64,000 nt of DNA, from positions 806,001 to 870,000 of the forward strand of contig CANMYO010000001.1 in NCBI GenBank assembly GCA_947502145.1, read 5' to 3'. Both the position numbers and the translations under genes were made by a program. The notes under the pieces were generated by a model. It made no database searches. It was given only the letters and a program-made list of their open reading frames with translations, and was not told where the DNA came from. Below are positions 17,005-26,312 of the stretch, in pieces. Positions within the stretch are counted from its first letter, which is position 1; the number at the start of each line of letters is the position of its first letter. This stretch comes from an uncultured Paracoccaceae bacterium (GTDB lineage Bacteria > Pseudomonadota > Alphaproteobacteria > Rhodobacterales > Rhodobacteraceae).

Positions 17005-18009
17005 ATGGTAGAAATGGTAAACCGCCCCTACGCATCGGCCTTCGAAAAGTTCGCGGCAGGCAACCCTGACATCCTCTGCATGTCTGCAGACCTGACATCG
17101 TCCTGCGAAATCGATGGGTTTCGTGACCGGCACCCGGATCAATTCCTGTCGTTGGGCATGGCCGAGCAGAATATGATGAGCTTTGCCGGCGGCTTGGGCC
17201 TTGCAGGCTTTCGGCCCTTCATTCACACATTCGGCGTTTTTATGTACCGCCGCCCCTATGACCAGTTGATGGCCTCGGTCGCCTATCCGCGACGCAAGGT
17301 TCGCCTGATGGGTTTTCTTCCAGGCGTCACCACTCCAGGCGGAATGACCCACCAATCCATCGAGGATATCTCGGTGATGCGGTCCATTCCGAACATGACT
17401 ATTTTGGAAACTGGTGACGCCACAGAGGTAGAAAGCATCTGCGAGGCTGCAGACAGCATTGACGGCCCGGTTTGGTGCCGGGTCTTGCGTGGCACGGTGC
17501 CGCGTCTCTTCGACACGCCGATCAAGGTCGGTGAAATGCGCGAACTTTCGACCGGTGACGACATCCTCGTGGTGACGGCGGGCATTTGTACAGAAGAGGC
17601 GCTGCGCGCCCGCTCTGCCCTTGCCAAAGCAGGGCTCAGCATTCGCCATTTGCATCTGCACACCATCAAGCCTTTCGACCACAACGCGCTGCTTGATCAC
17701 ATAGGGTCCGTGAAATCCGGTGTGATCACGCTCGAAAACCACGTGACCGAGGGCGGGATCGGCAGTCTCGTCGCCGAGACGATGGCAGATGCCGGGGTCG
17801 GTAAACGTCTCATCCGACTAGGACTGAAAGATACCTATGCCCATGGCGGCTCACGCGGGTATCTGATGCGGTATTACGGTCTCGACGCTCTGGCACTTGT
17901 GCGCGGCATAGAAGACCTTGTCGGTGCGCAGTTTGGCATTTCAGAATCAGATCTGGATGCCGCACGCGTAGACGATATCCATTCGCTCGCGAAGGCGGAA
18001 GCGTTGTAG
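17005..18009 (+). CDS. Transketolase, C-terminal subunit
   Basis: The 334-residue protein starts with AAAGG seven bases upstream. It has the transketolase pyrimidine-binding domain with the catalytic Glu in LGMAEQNMMSFAGGL (about residues 52-66) and a C-terminal transketolase domain (ILVVTAGICTEEAL, then TLENHVTEGGIG). It pairs with the preceding gene to form one heteromeric enzyme that moves a two-carbon ketol unit between sugar phosphates. The ketose donor may be the kinase product of the divergent operon. No helper gene follows. The next DNA is insertion-sequence relic. Confidence 0.9.
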   Translation: MVEMVNRPYASAFEKFAAGNPDILCMSADLTSSCEIDGFRDRHPDQFLSLGMAEQNMMSFAGGLGLAGFRPFIHTFGVFMYRRPYDQLMASVAYPRRKVRLMGFLPGVTTPGGMTHQSIEDISVMRSIPNMTILETGDATEVESICEAADSIDGPVWCRVLRGTVPRLFDTPIKVGEMRELSTGDDILVVTAGICTEEALRARSALAKAGLSIRHLHLHTIKPFDHNALLDHIGSVKSGVITLENHVTEGGIGSLVAETMADAGVGKRLIRLGLKDTYAHGGSRGYLMRYYGLDALALVRGIEDLVGAQFGISESDLDAARVDDIHSLAKAEAL

Positions 18010-18359
18010 GTCCTTTTGTTGTCGGCCCCGGCGAATTTCATATTCGCGCTATTTGAAATTGAAGACACATCAAAGCGGCCCAGGCGATAGCAAATTGAAT
18101 GGCAGGTTTGTCCCGCGCCTCTCACACTGGCGCAGCCTGCGGTGAAGGCTCGGTCTTGGGCCATGCGAAGTCGGCGCCCCTGAACGACCTGTCTGGCGAC
18201 ATTCACTGGGACAAAGCGATGAACGTGCCGCGCCTGCGAACGAATGCTGCGCCAGCGAAGCTTCAGAAGTAAATGACCGGAAAGCCCAGATAATGGAGAA
18301 GAAGTCGATGTTTTGGCTGGTTTGAAGGCTGTTGCGATTTGGGGTGGCGCGCCCCTTCT
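18010..18359. other. Gene-free interval after transketolase genes
   Basis: No gene is supported here. An inverted repeat AATTTCA...TGAAATT at 18034-18060 directly follows the transketolase stop and could act in transcript ending, although it has no T-run. The remainder up to the transposase relic looks like decayed or element-end sequence. Confidence 0.45.
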
Positions 18360-19728
18360 TCATGTAGGGGCTGGCATGGGGATCCGTTTTGCGAGTTTCC
18401 TGAGGTTTTGTGCCGAGGTTGCTAACTGGAACTGTTCAAATGTGCCTTTAGGTCCTCGAAGTCGCATTATCGGCACGCCGATGTATCGCTTCAGGTGTGC
18501 AAACAGCATCTCAACTTTCCGTCTCTGAATGAACGAGGTCATCTAGGCATCTGTTTTGCGGATATCTCGGGCAATGTCCCGCGCTGCTTCATGGGCTGAT
18601 CGCATCACGCGTCGGCCAGGGTCCCCTGGGCAGTATTGTGGCTTGAGCGGGCAAGCATCGCAGTCGTGCTTCGATGCACGGTATCGGATGAACCCGTCGT
18701 TACCGCCATTGGGTCTTCGCGGTTCGGAGACGTTTCGGCGGTATGTTCGCAGTTCTTTGCTTCCTGGGCACGCGTAGCTATCGGTTGCAGGGTCGTAGAC
18801 AAAGTCTTCGCGTGAGAATGTGCCATCGGTTCGCTTCGGCCTGGCGCAGATCGGAATGTGCGGGGCGATGCCACGCTCTTCGACCAGCCACCCGAGCATC
18901 TCTGCCGATCCGTAGCCTGTGTTACCGACCAGCTTGTCTGGGGTTACGGCACAGCGGTCTGTGATCCGGTCGATCATGCGCCGGGCGGCAAAGGCCCCAG
19001 CGGTTCGGATCAGAACCGACGGTTCCGCGTCAACGATTACGGCAATGTCCAATTCCACCATATAGTTGGTGGAATAGGCGAAGAACGCAGCCCCAACATC
19101 GGCCCCTGTCCAGCGTGCCGCAGGGTCTACTGGCGAGATGTATGTAGGGATGATTTTAGTGGACTCGCCGCATGCGGCATCATCCAGCGTCTCGAGAAGT
19201 TCCCAACGACGCGGGTGGTCAGTTCTGGGGGCAGACCGTCCTTGCTTTCAATCCCGCGTGCCTGGTTCGCATTGGCGGCGATAAGGCTGGCATCGACGCC
19301 CACGCTCTCGCCCCCAACCAAGCCCTCATCAATGCAACACTTCAAAACAGTTTCGAAGAGATGTCGGAACAATCCGCTCCCGCGGAAGCGCCCGTGTCAG
19401 TTCTTCGAGAAGGTTGAGTGGTCTGGAACCGGATCAGGCAAATAAAGCCTGCAAAACCACCTGTAGACCAGATTGGCATGCACCTCCGCGCAGAGCCGTC
19501 GCTCGGATCGAATGCCTTGGCAGTAGCACAGCAAAGGCATCCGGATCATCAACTCAGGGTCAATCGAAGGACGACCATGCGAGCTATACGACGGTGCCAG
19601 AAGCAATCGGACCTCAAATAAATCGAGGAACCGATCAGTGCCGCGCAGAGGATGATCCCGGGCACAGATTTCTCGATTGAAAACTCGTAGAACAGCGCAC
19701 CCTGCGCCACCTGCATCGGTCCCATCAT
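18360..19728 (-). pseudogene. Decayed IS1182-like DDE transposase
   Basis: From the ATG at 19728 the frame reads MMGPMQVAQGALFYEFSIE. It continues in other frames through the N-terminal DUF772-type segment (GRPSIDPELMIRM, SERRLCAEV), the DDE core (VGVDASLIAANAN, then AVIVDAEPS and VGNTGYGSAEML) and a C-terminal YRRNVSEPRR...HDCDACPLKPQYCP zinc-like region. It ends with KVEMLFAHLKRYIGV. Several frameshifts lie between 19070 and 19700, and a TAG at about 18543 splits the C-terminus. The protein pieces stay colinear, so this is one inactivated copy. A second, shorter relative lies at 22617-22970 in the same orientation. Confidence 0.82.
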
Positions 19729-19917
19729 CGTCAAACCCTCCACTCTCAAATCGAGTGAATCAGGGCTGAAACGACCAATCAACGGACTTTCTCAACACTA
19801 TCTCCGCAGAGCAGTCGTTGGTATGCGCTGCAAAAAAATAACGGCTTCGAGCCCAATAATCACCGATGCTGCGCGGGGCAGGAAGGTCCGCTTATTGGTT
19901 CCACCTGTATGATTGCG

Positions 19918-21405
19918 TTACTCGCCGGAAGCTCTCTCGATCCCGGCAAGTGCGCGGCGGCGATTTGGCGAGATAGCCAGCGCTGAATCATAGGACGTGA
20001 CCGCGCGCTCGGGCTCTCCAATCAACATGAGTAGGTCACCGAGTTGCTCGCGCGCCGGAAGAACGTGGCTGGGCGTGACCGGGGCCTTGCCAACGGAATC
20101 CTCTGTATCGGCTGCGACCTCCATTGCGGCCCGCGCGGCATCTTGATTGCCTACTTCGAAGGCAATCCAAGCCTCCACCGCACCAATCTGCGCGTCGGCC
20201 AGCGTAACCCAGTACCCCATCCCGCGTTCCTCCATGGTAGCGCGCAACGCCGACAGGCGCGCCTGTGCCGTCGATGCATCACCGCCGCTCCGAGCTGCGC
20301 CAATCCCTTGCGCAAAGGCCACGATGGCCAGCGCATGCGGATATCTGCCCCAGTCTAGGCCCTCGTAGGGAATGTCCGGCAGGGCGGCGGCTGCCTCCCA
20401 GTCTTCTTGCTCCAGCGCGAGCCGCGCCGGTCCCGCAGCAACAGCGTAGGCGGTGCCGAACACCTCCTCCATGTCGGCGGCTCCGAGCAGCTCCGCTACG
20501 GTTTCAGCCGCTGCGTCGAATTGCCCAAGTTGGAGCTGTGCATATGTCAGATAGTCGAGCGCGTGTGGATAGTGGTTCGACACAGTCCCGTCGATCATCG
20601 GTTGCGCGAGCACCGCGTCAGCCGAGCGGCGGTTGAGATCAGCGGCCTCTTCCCAGCGACCGAGCCGTGTCATGATATGCGACGGCATGTGCAGCGCATG
20701 CGGGTTCTCGGGTGCGAGAGCGAGGTAGGCATTGACGAATGGCAGCGCAGCTTCCGCCAAGGGCGGTGAATCGTATGCGTGCATCAGGTAGTGCAGCGCG
20801 CCTGGATGCTCGGGCGCTTGCTCGTGCAGACGCTCCAACAGCGCACCCGCATCGCGCTGCACCTCCAGCCCTGCCGGGCCCCTTGGGGCGGTGGCGAGCA
20901 TCGCAAGCGCGGCAAGGGCCGCGGCGTCCGCGTCCTCTGTATGATCCGCATAAACCTGCCGCTGCGCGGCGGCCCACGCGGCGCGGCGGTCCGGATAGGT
21001 TTCGAGGCTTGCATCATAGAACTGCGCTGCTGCATCGAGATAGGCGCGCTCCCGGGCGTTGCCCGGAGCAAGCTCTTGCGCCCGTGCGATCGCCGTCATC
21101 CCGGCCTCGCGTTCCGCAGGTGACTGGATGCCCGGCCATAGCGGGTGAAAATTGCTCATCGCGATGCCCCATTGCGCCATGGCGCAGGCGGGGTCCGCTT
21201 CGGCGGCAGCCTCAAAGCGCTGCTCGGCCATGCGATACATCATGTGGTGCAAAAGTAGGGTGCCTTCGGTTACAGCGTCCTGAGCGGCTTGGCTGCAACT
21301 CACCGGAAAGTCGATCTGACCGAGACGCGATGTATCCGACTGCGCCGGAGTGCCGGAGATAATGAGACAAAAGGCAAGCGATCGGATCAATCTATGCTGT
21401 TTCAT
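19918..21405 (-). CDS. Secreted tetratricopeptide-repeat protein of unknown function
   Basis: The 495-residue protein begins with a Sec-type signal peptide (MKQHRLIRSLAFCLIISG, cleavage near residue 22-24). It consists of Ala-rich helical repeats of TPR type, for example FEAAAEADPACAMAQWGIAMSN near residue 65 and the C-terminal ERAVTSYDSALAISPN. Internal HYLMHAYD and HMPSHIMTRLGRW motifs recall a conserved TPR family found in many bacteria. It is probably periplasmic and acts as a protein-binding scaffold. It is divergent from a LysR-type regulator with a 94-bp gap, which suggests control by that protein. The pair is bracketed by two IS1182-like relics. Biochemical function is unknown. Confidence 0.78.
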   Translation of the reverse strand: MKQHRLIRSLAFCLIISGTPAQSDTSRLGQIDFPVSCSQAAQDAVTEGTLLLHHMMYRMAEQRFEAAAEADPACAMAQWGIAMSNFHPLWPGIQSPAEREAGMTAIARAQELAPGNARERAYLDAAAQFYDASLETYPDRRAAWAAAQRQVYADHTEDADAAALAALAMLATAPRGPAGLEVQRDAGALLERLHEQAPEHPGALHYLMHAYDSPPLAEAALPFVNAYLALAPENPHALHMPSHIMTRLGRWEEAADLNRRSADAVLAQPMIDGTVSNHYPHALDYLTYAQLQLGQFDAAAETVAELLGAADMEEVFGTAYAVAAGPARLALEQEDWEAAAALPDIPYEGLDWGRYPHALAIVAFAQGIGAARSGGDASTAQARLSALRATMEERGMGYWVTLADAQIGAVEAWIAFEVGNQDAARAAMEVAADTEDSVGKAPVTPSHVLPAREQLGDLLMLIGEPERAVTSYDSALAISPNRRRALAGIERASGE

Positions 21406-21499
21406 GATGCAACTCCTCTTTGGACACGTGGAGTCTAGAGAAAACTGCCGCAGGCATTTATGCTTATTTCGGGTAACTCAAATCAGGTAATGTGAAGAA

Positions 21500-22429
21500 T
21501 TGGATCAACTGGCGGCTATCCGTACCTTCGTTGCAATCGTTGATGGAGGATCGCAGACCGAGGCAGCGCGGCGCTTGGGGCGTTCTCAATCGGCTGTCGT
21601 CCGGAGCCTTGGGGAGCTGGAGAAATCACTCAACGTGCAGCTCATATCTCGGACCACCCGACAGTCCGCGCTCACACCGGAGGGAGAGCAGTATTACCAC
21701 GACTGCAAACGGATGCTGTCGGAACTCGATGCGGCGGAGGAAAGACTGCGGGATCGGCTTTCCCGTCCCGAAGGATGGATCAAGCTGACCGCTCCGGTGG
21801 AGTTTGGCAACCTCGTTTTGGCGCCAACGCTGTTGGCGCTTCAATCCGAATTCGACGGTCTGCATTTCAAGGTGGACCTGACCGATCAACCGCTCGATCT
21901 GGTGGCCGGGGGTTACGATGTTGCCGTTCGCATAGGTGACTTGGATGACAGCGGTATGATCGCGCGGAAGATCGGCAGCATGCCGGCCTTCATATGCGCT
22001 GCCCCTTCTCTAATCGAGCGGGTGGGAACGCCTCTCGATCCTCGAGAATTGACCAATCTTCCTTGTGTTGGCGTCGACATTGCGAAAAGGCGCTCTGGCC
22101 TGGCGTGGAAATTTGGTGAGCGCGATGCGTCGCCCTGTGTCGTCCACCCTGATCCCGTATTCGTATGCGACAGCGTGGCGATGGCGCGTACAGCCTGCCG
22201 GGCAGGTTTGGGTTTCGTACCCTTTTTCGGCTACCAAGTCGCAGCCGATCTGCGTGATGGCACGCTGGTGCGCGTGCTGGACAGCGGCAATCCCGAACGT
22301 CCGGTCCACCTGCTGTGGCCACCGCGCCGTCCGATGCCGCGATTGATGAGAACGGTCTTGCGGCGCATCGAAGCCGGGACACGGGCGGAGCTGAGCTGGA
22401 TGCGGAAGGTCTGGAGGAACGGCTCCTAA
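21500..22429 (+). CDS. LysR-family transcriptional regulator
   Basis: The 309-residue protein appears to use a TTG start at 21500 with GAAG just upstream. No ATG fits the helix-turn-helix. The N-terminal HTH reads FVAIVDGGSQTEAARRLGRSQSAVVRSLGELE (split here by function: turn at SQTEAARRLG, recognition helix SAVVRSLGEL). A LysR substrate-binding domain follows, with the strand pattern PVEFGNLVLAPTLL and YDVAVRIGDL. It resembles the GcvA/DsdC-like group with a short C-terminus. It is divergent from the TPR gene and likely to regulate it or itself. The inducer is unknown. Confidence 0.86.
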   Translation: MDQLAAIRTFVAIVDGGSQTEAARRLGRSQSAVVRSLGELEKSLNVQLISRTTRQSALTPEGEQYYHDCKRMLSELDAAEERLRDRLSRPEGWIKLTAPVEFGNLVLAPTLLALQSEFDGLHFKVDLTDQPLDLVAGGYDVAVRIGDLDDSGMIARKIGSMPAFICAAPSLIERVGTPLDPRELTNLPCVGVDIAKRRSGLAWKFGERDASPCVVHPDPVFVCDSVAMARTACRAGLGFVPFFGYQVAADLRDGTLVRVLDSGNPERPVHLLWPPRRPMPRLMRTVLRRIEAGTRAELSWMRKVWRNGS

Positions 22430-22616
22430 CCGGAGGATACTTGCACACGGGCTTAAGGAGCGTTGGCGATCAACGGCACGGAGTTGAACTATTTTGGCAA
22501 TGCCGCCATTCGCTCAGACGCAGCGAATGCTCGCTTCGTCCCGCGTCGTGTCAGTACGAGCGCTGCGCAGCGAACGGCGATGTTTCCCGAACCGGTCCTT
22601 CATGGCGTAGCGGTTC

Positions 22617-22970
22617 GCTCTCGCGGAAACATCCATGTCGGCTCTTTGACAAGGTTGAATGGTCTGGGATGCGGTCAGTCAGGTCGAGATGGCAAAACCA
22701 GCGGTATGCCGGGTTCAAATGCACTTCTTCGCAGAGTCGCCGTTCCGACCGGATACCGAAACAATAGCCGACCAGCAGCATCCGGATCAGCAGTTCGGGA
22801 TCGACAGACGGACGCCCTGTATGGCTGTAAAAACCGGCCAGATGAACGCGAATGCTGTTCAGATCTACAAACTGGTCAATCGACCGCAGCAGGTGATCTT
22901 GGGGGACATGATCTTCCAGTGAGAACTCTTAAAACAATGCCGCCTGCGCTTCCTGCTTTGGTCCCAACAT
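22617..22970 (-). pseudogene. Truncated IS1182-like transposase remnant
   Basis: Reading down from ATG 22970 gives MLGPKQEAQAALF, an in-frame TAA (22929-22931), then EFSLEDHVPQDHLLRSIDQF, GRPSVDPELLIRM and SERRLCEEVHLNPAYRWF. Homology stops near 22617 at RHGCFRES, where the full-length relative at 18360-19728 goes on. Only the N-terminal quarter is left. The two copies differ in sequence, so they are separate insertions of related elements rather than a recent duplication. Confidence 0.8.
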
Positions 22971-23284
22971 CACAAATACTCACGCTCAACACGGGAATTG
23001 AATCAGCAGCTCAGGCCTCAATCAAGCACGAGTTTCTCAACAAAGTACGCCCCAACCTGACATAGGCTGAACTTGGCACCCAGTGATGCGAAGCACCTGC
23101 AACCAGGATTGCTGTCGACGACCACCACCCTAACCAAGCATATCATCGGTATAGCGAGATGTTATGATAACAACCTGAATTTGCGGTGGCGATTTTCTGG
23201 GCTGGATAGGCATCAGCCTGATCTGTGCCATCTCAGATCATCCATTTGATGCCCCAGGCGAATGTCGCCCGGGGCAGGTTTGGG
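22971..23284. terminator. Intergenic region with hairpin after the PhoX gene
   Basis: A strong hairpin lies at 23250-23276: TGCCCCAGGCG pairs with CGCCCGGGGCA around AATGT, with one wobble pair. It sits 8 bp beyond the PhoX stop and would act on that minus-strand transcript, but it has no long T-run. The rest of the interval is element-end sequence with CTCAACA near 22980 and 23040. No gene was seen. Confidence 0.5.
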
Positions 23285-25210
23285 TCAGCCGAGCAAAGCG
23301 TTGTCAGCACGTTTTACAGTAACAATTGAAGACCGTGGGAGCGTTCCCTCGCCATCAGGGAATGGTGCTGATGGATGCTGAATACCGACGAACATCGTGC
23401 GGCGATCCGCAGACCATGTCAGGCCCGTTACTTCGGATCCGTTTGGCCCAGTCAAAAAACGGCGGATTTGGCCCGTTACCGGATCACCAGCCAACATCTG
23501 GTTATTCCCCATTCCGAGGAAGTCGCCTTCATTATCGTCGTCGCCGTCAGTCTGGATCCAGATCAGGCCGGTGCTGTCGATCTGCATTCCGTCGGGAGAG
23601 TTGAACATATTGCCTGCGTTGATGTTGGCCGTCCCAGCATATAGCCCGTCTGTGTAAACCTCTGGGTTGCCTGCCATTACATACAAATCCCAATCGAATG
23701 TTGATGCGGCATGGTCATCGTTGTGTGGCCGCCAGCGGACGATCTGACCATAGCGGTTCACTTCACGCGGGTTTGGTGCGTTTGGCACCATCGGCTCTCC
23801 CGCCGCGTTTGTTCGGATGTTTCCATCATCATCGAGGGCGCCACGGCGGGAGTTGTTTGTCAGGCAGCAATAGGCCTCAACCGCCGTCGGATTAACCGCA
23901 ATCCATTCCGGCCGGTCCATTGTGGTCGCGCTGACGGCCGTCCCAGCCATGCGGGTAAAGACCGCAATCTCGGCCTCGGTCATACCTGTGTCTTCCGGAG
24001 TTAAGGCCAACCACGTGCCGGTTCCGTCGTCGTTGAACTTTGCAACGAAGAGCTGTCCTTCGCTGAGCAGCGTCGAGGTGTCACCACCGGGAACGTAAAC
24101 GTCGCGGCTGACCCATTTGTACATATACTCGCCACGTTCATCATCGCCCATGTAGACCACAACCTGACCGTTTGGCGCGAGTGCATATGCTGCATTTTCA
24201 TGCTTGAACCGACCAAGAGCGGTGTGTTTGACCGGCGTCGCATCCGGGTTCCAGGGATCGACTTCAACGATATATCCGGCGCGATGCGGTTCATTTGGAT
24301 TCTTGGAAATGTCGAAACGAGCGTCGAATCCGTGATAGTTGTACCGACCTGGGTCGACTTTCGTCGACACACCGTAACGTTTGAAGCCGTCCGCATGAAC
24401 CTCGTCAAGTGACACTTCCTCCGTGGCCCCGAAGTAGCCATTGAAGTTCTCCTCGCAGGTCAAATAGGTACCCCACGGTGTCCGGCCCGAACCGCAGTTG
24501 TTGAATGTGCCTAGCGACTGCGTACCGGTTGGATCAGCAGCGGTTTTGAGAAGATCATGGCCCGCTGCAGGGCCATCGATGACCATCGGTGTGCGATGGT
24601 GAATGCGACGATTGTAAGGGCTGTCGACAACCACCTCCCATCCACTTTCGCTTTCGGCAACTTCCATCACGGTGACACCTTGGAAATTCTGCAGACGTTT
24701 GACGTCGTCGGCGGATGCAGGTTGACCTTCCTGCTCGGCTGGCAGGTTGATCTTCGCATTGACGTATTCCGAATTCACCACAAGCAGCTCGGTCCCGCGC
24801 TGGTGAAACAGCTCCATCCCATCCGTGTTTTCGCCGAATACGCGGTCGGAGCCTGCGGTTGGGATACCGGCAACAGGGTCAAACGCAGGTGCGTCGCTGA
24901 ATAGCGGATCACCCCAGCGGACCAGCACGTCCCAGTCATAGCCTGACGGCACATGGACCGTACCGTCTGTCTGTGGCGCGAGCTGATCAAATGCAAAGCG
25001 AGAGGCTTGTTGCGCGGCAGCAGAGGTTCCGTGCAACAAACCTGTTCCCATGACCGCAGCACCAGATCCAAAGGCAAGCGCACCGCCTAAAAAACCACGC
25101 CGCGTGACGGCCCGCTCAACCACACGGTCAAAGTCTTGCACATCCGCGCGGGGGAATTTCATCTCGTCTTCATCATCGAAAGACAGTTCATCGTAATTGA
25201 TTTGAGACAT
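23285..25210 (-). CDS. PhoX-family alkaline phosphatase (DUF839), Tat-exported
   Basis: The 641-residue protein has a long N-region with a twin-arginine motif TRRGFLGG (Arg 37-38) and an SAAAQQ cleavage area near residue 65, so it should reach the periplasm folded. The mature protein fits the DUF839/PhoX pattern: NNCGSGRTPWGTYLTCEENF, GRFKHENAAYALAP, YMGDDERGEYMYKWV and TGLIWIQTDGDDDNEG. These motifs include the Glu, Asp and Cys ligands of the Ca/Fe cluster. PhoX hydrolyses phosphomonoesters during phosphate limitation. A Pho-box-like site lies 83 bp upstream. Some DUF839 proteins lack phosphatase activity, so the substrate is not certain. Confidence 0.87.
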   Translation of the reverse strand: MSQINYDELSFDDEDEMKFPRADVQDFDRVVERAVTRRGFLGGALAFGSGAAVMGTGLLHGTSAAAQQASRFAFDQLAPQTDGTVHVPSGYDWDVLVRWGDPLFSDAPAFDPVAGIPTAGSDRVFGENTDGMELFHQRGTELLVVNSEYVNAKINLPAEQEGQPASADDVKRLQNFQGVTVMEVAESESGWEVVVDSPYNRRIHHRTPMVIDGPAAGHDLLKTAADPTGTQSLGTFNNCGSGRTPWGTYLTCEENFNGYFGATEEVSLDEVHADGFKRYGVSTKVDPGRYNYHGFDARFDISKNPNEPHRAGYIVEVDPWNPDATPVKHTALGRFKHENAAYALAPNGQVVVYMGDDERGEYMYKWVSRDVYVPGGDTSTLLSEGQLFVAKFNDDGTGTWLALTPEDTGMTEAEIAVFTRMAGTAVSATTMDRPEWIAVNPTAVEAYCCLTNNSRRGALDDDGNIRTNAAGEPMVPNAPNPREVNRYGQIVRWRPHNDDHAASTFDWDLYVMAGNPEVYTDGLYAGTANINAGNMFNSPDGMQIDSTGLIWIQTDGDDDNEGDFLGMGNNQMLAGDPVTGQIRRFLTGPNGSEVTGLTWSADRRTMFVGIQHPSAPFPDGEGTLPRSSIVTVKRADNALLG

Positions 25211-25644
25211 CTCATGCTCCTGCTGGAACCCGGAATTGGGCCTGACAGGGGCAGCGCATAAACGCGGCGGTTAAAGCTTTTACGAATGCTGAGCGTCAGT
25301 TTTGTAACAAGCTACTTTTTGGGGCTGTGTCCTTTTTTCCAGCCAATGACAGGACTTACGCTCATTTTTCAGTTTGCACGCACCCGCGATGCAAGCAAAA
25401 CTGTCATTCAGACCTGAGAAACCAGCGGCAGCAAAGTCCGCGACCCCGACCTCAATTTCTTGGTGGATTTCGCTTCTGCTGGGAACGTCCGTAAAGCGAG
25501 CTGCGACCGCAGCAACAATGCCTATGGTCGAGTGATCGCAATGGGCCGAATGCACGCCTTCGTCAGAACTTTTTTGCTGGCAGCGACCAGATGGTGGACA
25601 ATGAAAACGTCCGGAAATCTGAGATCTATTGACCGGCGCGGTCT
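25211..25644. other. Intergenic region upstream of the PhoX gene
   Basis: These 430 bases hold the probable PhoX promoter, including the Pho-box-like site at 25293-25310. The small frames at 25280-25555 (minus) and 25460-25684 (plus) have no start signals or recognisable motifs and are not called. Nothing else was seen. Confidence 0.5.
25293..25310 (-). promoter_or_regulatory. Pho box candidate for the PhoX gene
   Basis: On the minus strand the site reads TTGTTACAAAACTGACGC. Against the Pho-box consensus CTGTCATAAAACTGTCAC I count 13 of 18 matches, including both TG-T/A-C halves and the AAAA spacer. It lies 83 bp before the PhoX start, a usual place for a PhoB site. Phosphate control fits the gene's role. 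Confidence 0.5.
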
Positions 25645-26019
25645 CTATGCCCCTATCGGAAGGGCCACGAGCAACATGTCATAGCCTTTCCCGTCGACCT
25701 CGTTCATCTTGTGACCCCGCCCGTGAGTATCGTCGCATAGCACCATATCGCCGGCTACCATTATGTAGTCACTGCCATCGCTAACCTCGACCCGCAGACG
25801 ACCCGACAGCAAAACGGAGATCATTGGTTCCGGAACTGGGTGCCAGTCATCCACATAGCCAGAAGGCGTCCGTATGAGCCGCACTCCGGTGGAGGGCCAT
25901 GCTTTCGTGATCGTATAGCCCTCCGGCCCATCGCAATAGCGCGCGTCGGTCAGTGGCCATGAGGTCTTGCCAATGTGAGAGGTCCCGTCAGGGTCGGAGA
26001 AGAGGCGGGGAAATTGCAT
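25645..26019 (-). CDS. Cupin-fold protein of unknown function
   Basis: The 124-residue protein has a single predicted cupin barrel. The segment WHPVPEPMISVLLSGRLRVEVSDG (two strands around residues 58-81) and GDMVLCDDTHGRGHKM near residues 90-105 match the two cupin motifs, with His59, His99 and His103 as possible metal ligands. It stands alone, convergent with nothing obvious, between PhoX and a large regulator. Cupins of this size may be isomerases, dioxygenases or ligand sensors. The function cannot be assigned. Confidence 0.72.
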   Translation of the reverse strand: MQFPRLFSDPDGTSHIGKTSWPLTDARYCDGPEGYTITKAWPSTGVRLIRTPSGYVDDWHPVPEPMISVLLSGRLRVEVSDGSDYIMVAGDMVLCDDTHGRGHKMNEVDGKGYDMLLVALPIGA

Positions 26020-26312
26020 GCGGCCGGGTCCTTAGACGGTTGTGACTACGAGAGAACTGTAACATGGCTTTGGAGTTGGTGTGGAGCTTTGGCACGACCT
26101 TAATCAAGACGGTAGGTTGTGTGCTGGTCGACAAACCGCGCGTATGGCGAGCGACAATATCGCGAAATGGCTGTCCCGAAACCGTCTTTCACCGATCTGG
26201 CAGCAACTTTCACTTCGGGTTCACTTGGGACACCTGACGTTTTCGATTGGGCATTCCACCAGGTGCGCGGCGCTGACGGCTACACTGCGATCAATGCGGA
26301 CCCATAGCGCTC
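26020..26312. other. Gene-free interval
   Basis: No gene is supported in these 290 bases. Plus-strand frames starting at 26081 and 26119 have no ribosome site or known motif, and the first runs into the antisense of the large regulator. Confidence 0.45.

Noticed and set aside
20739-21362. 207-codon plus-strand frame inside the TPR gene
   Set aside because: Arg/Pro/Ala-rich antisense frame without a start signal.
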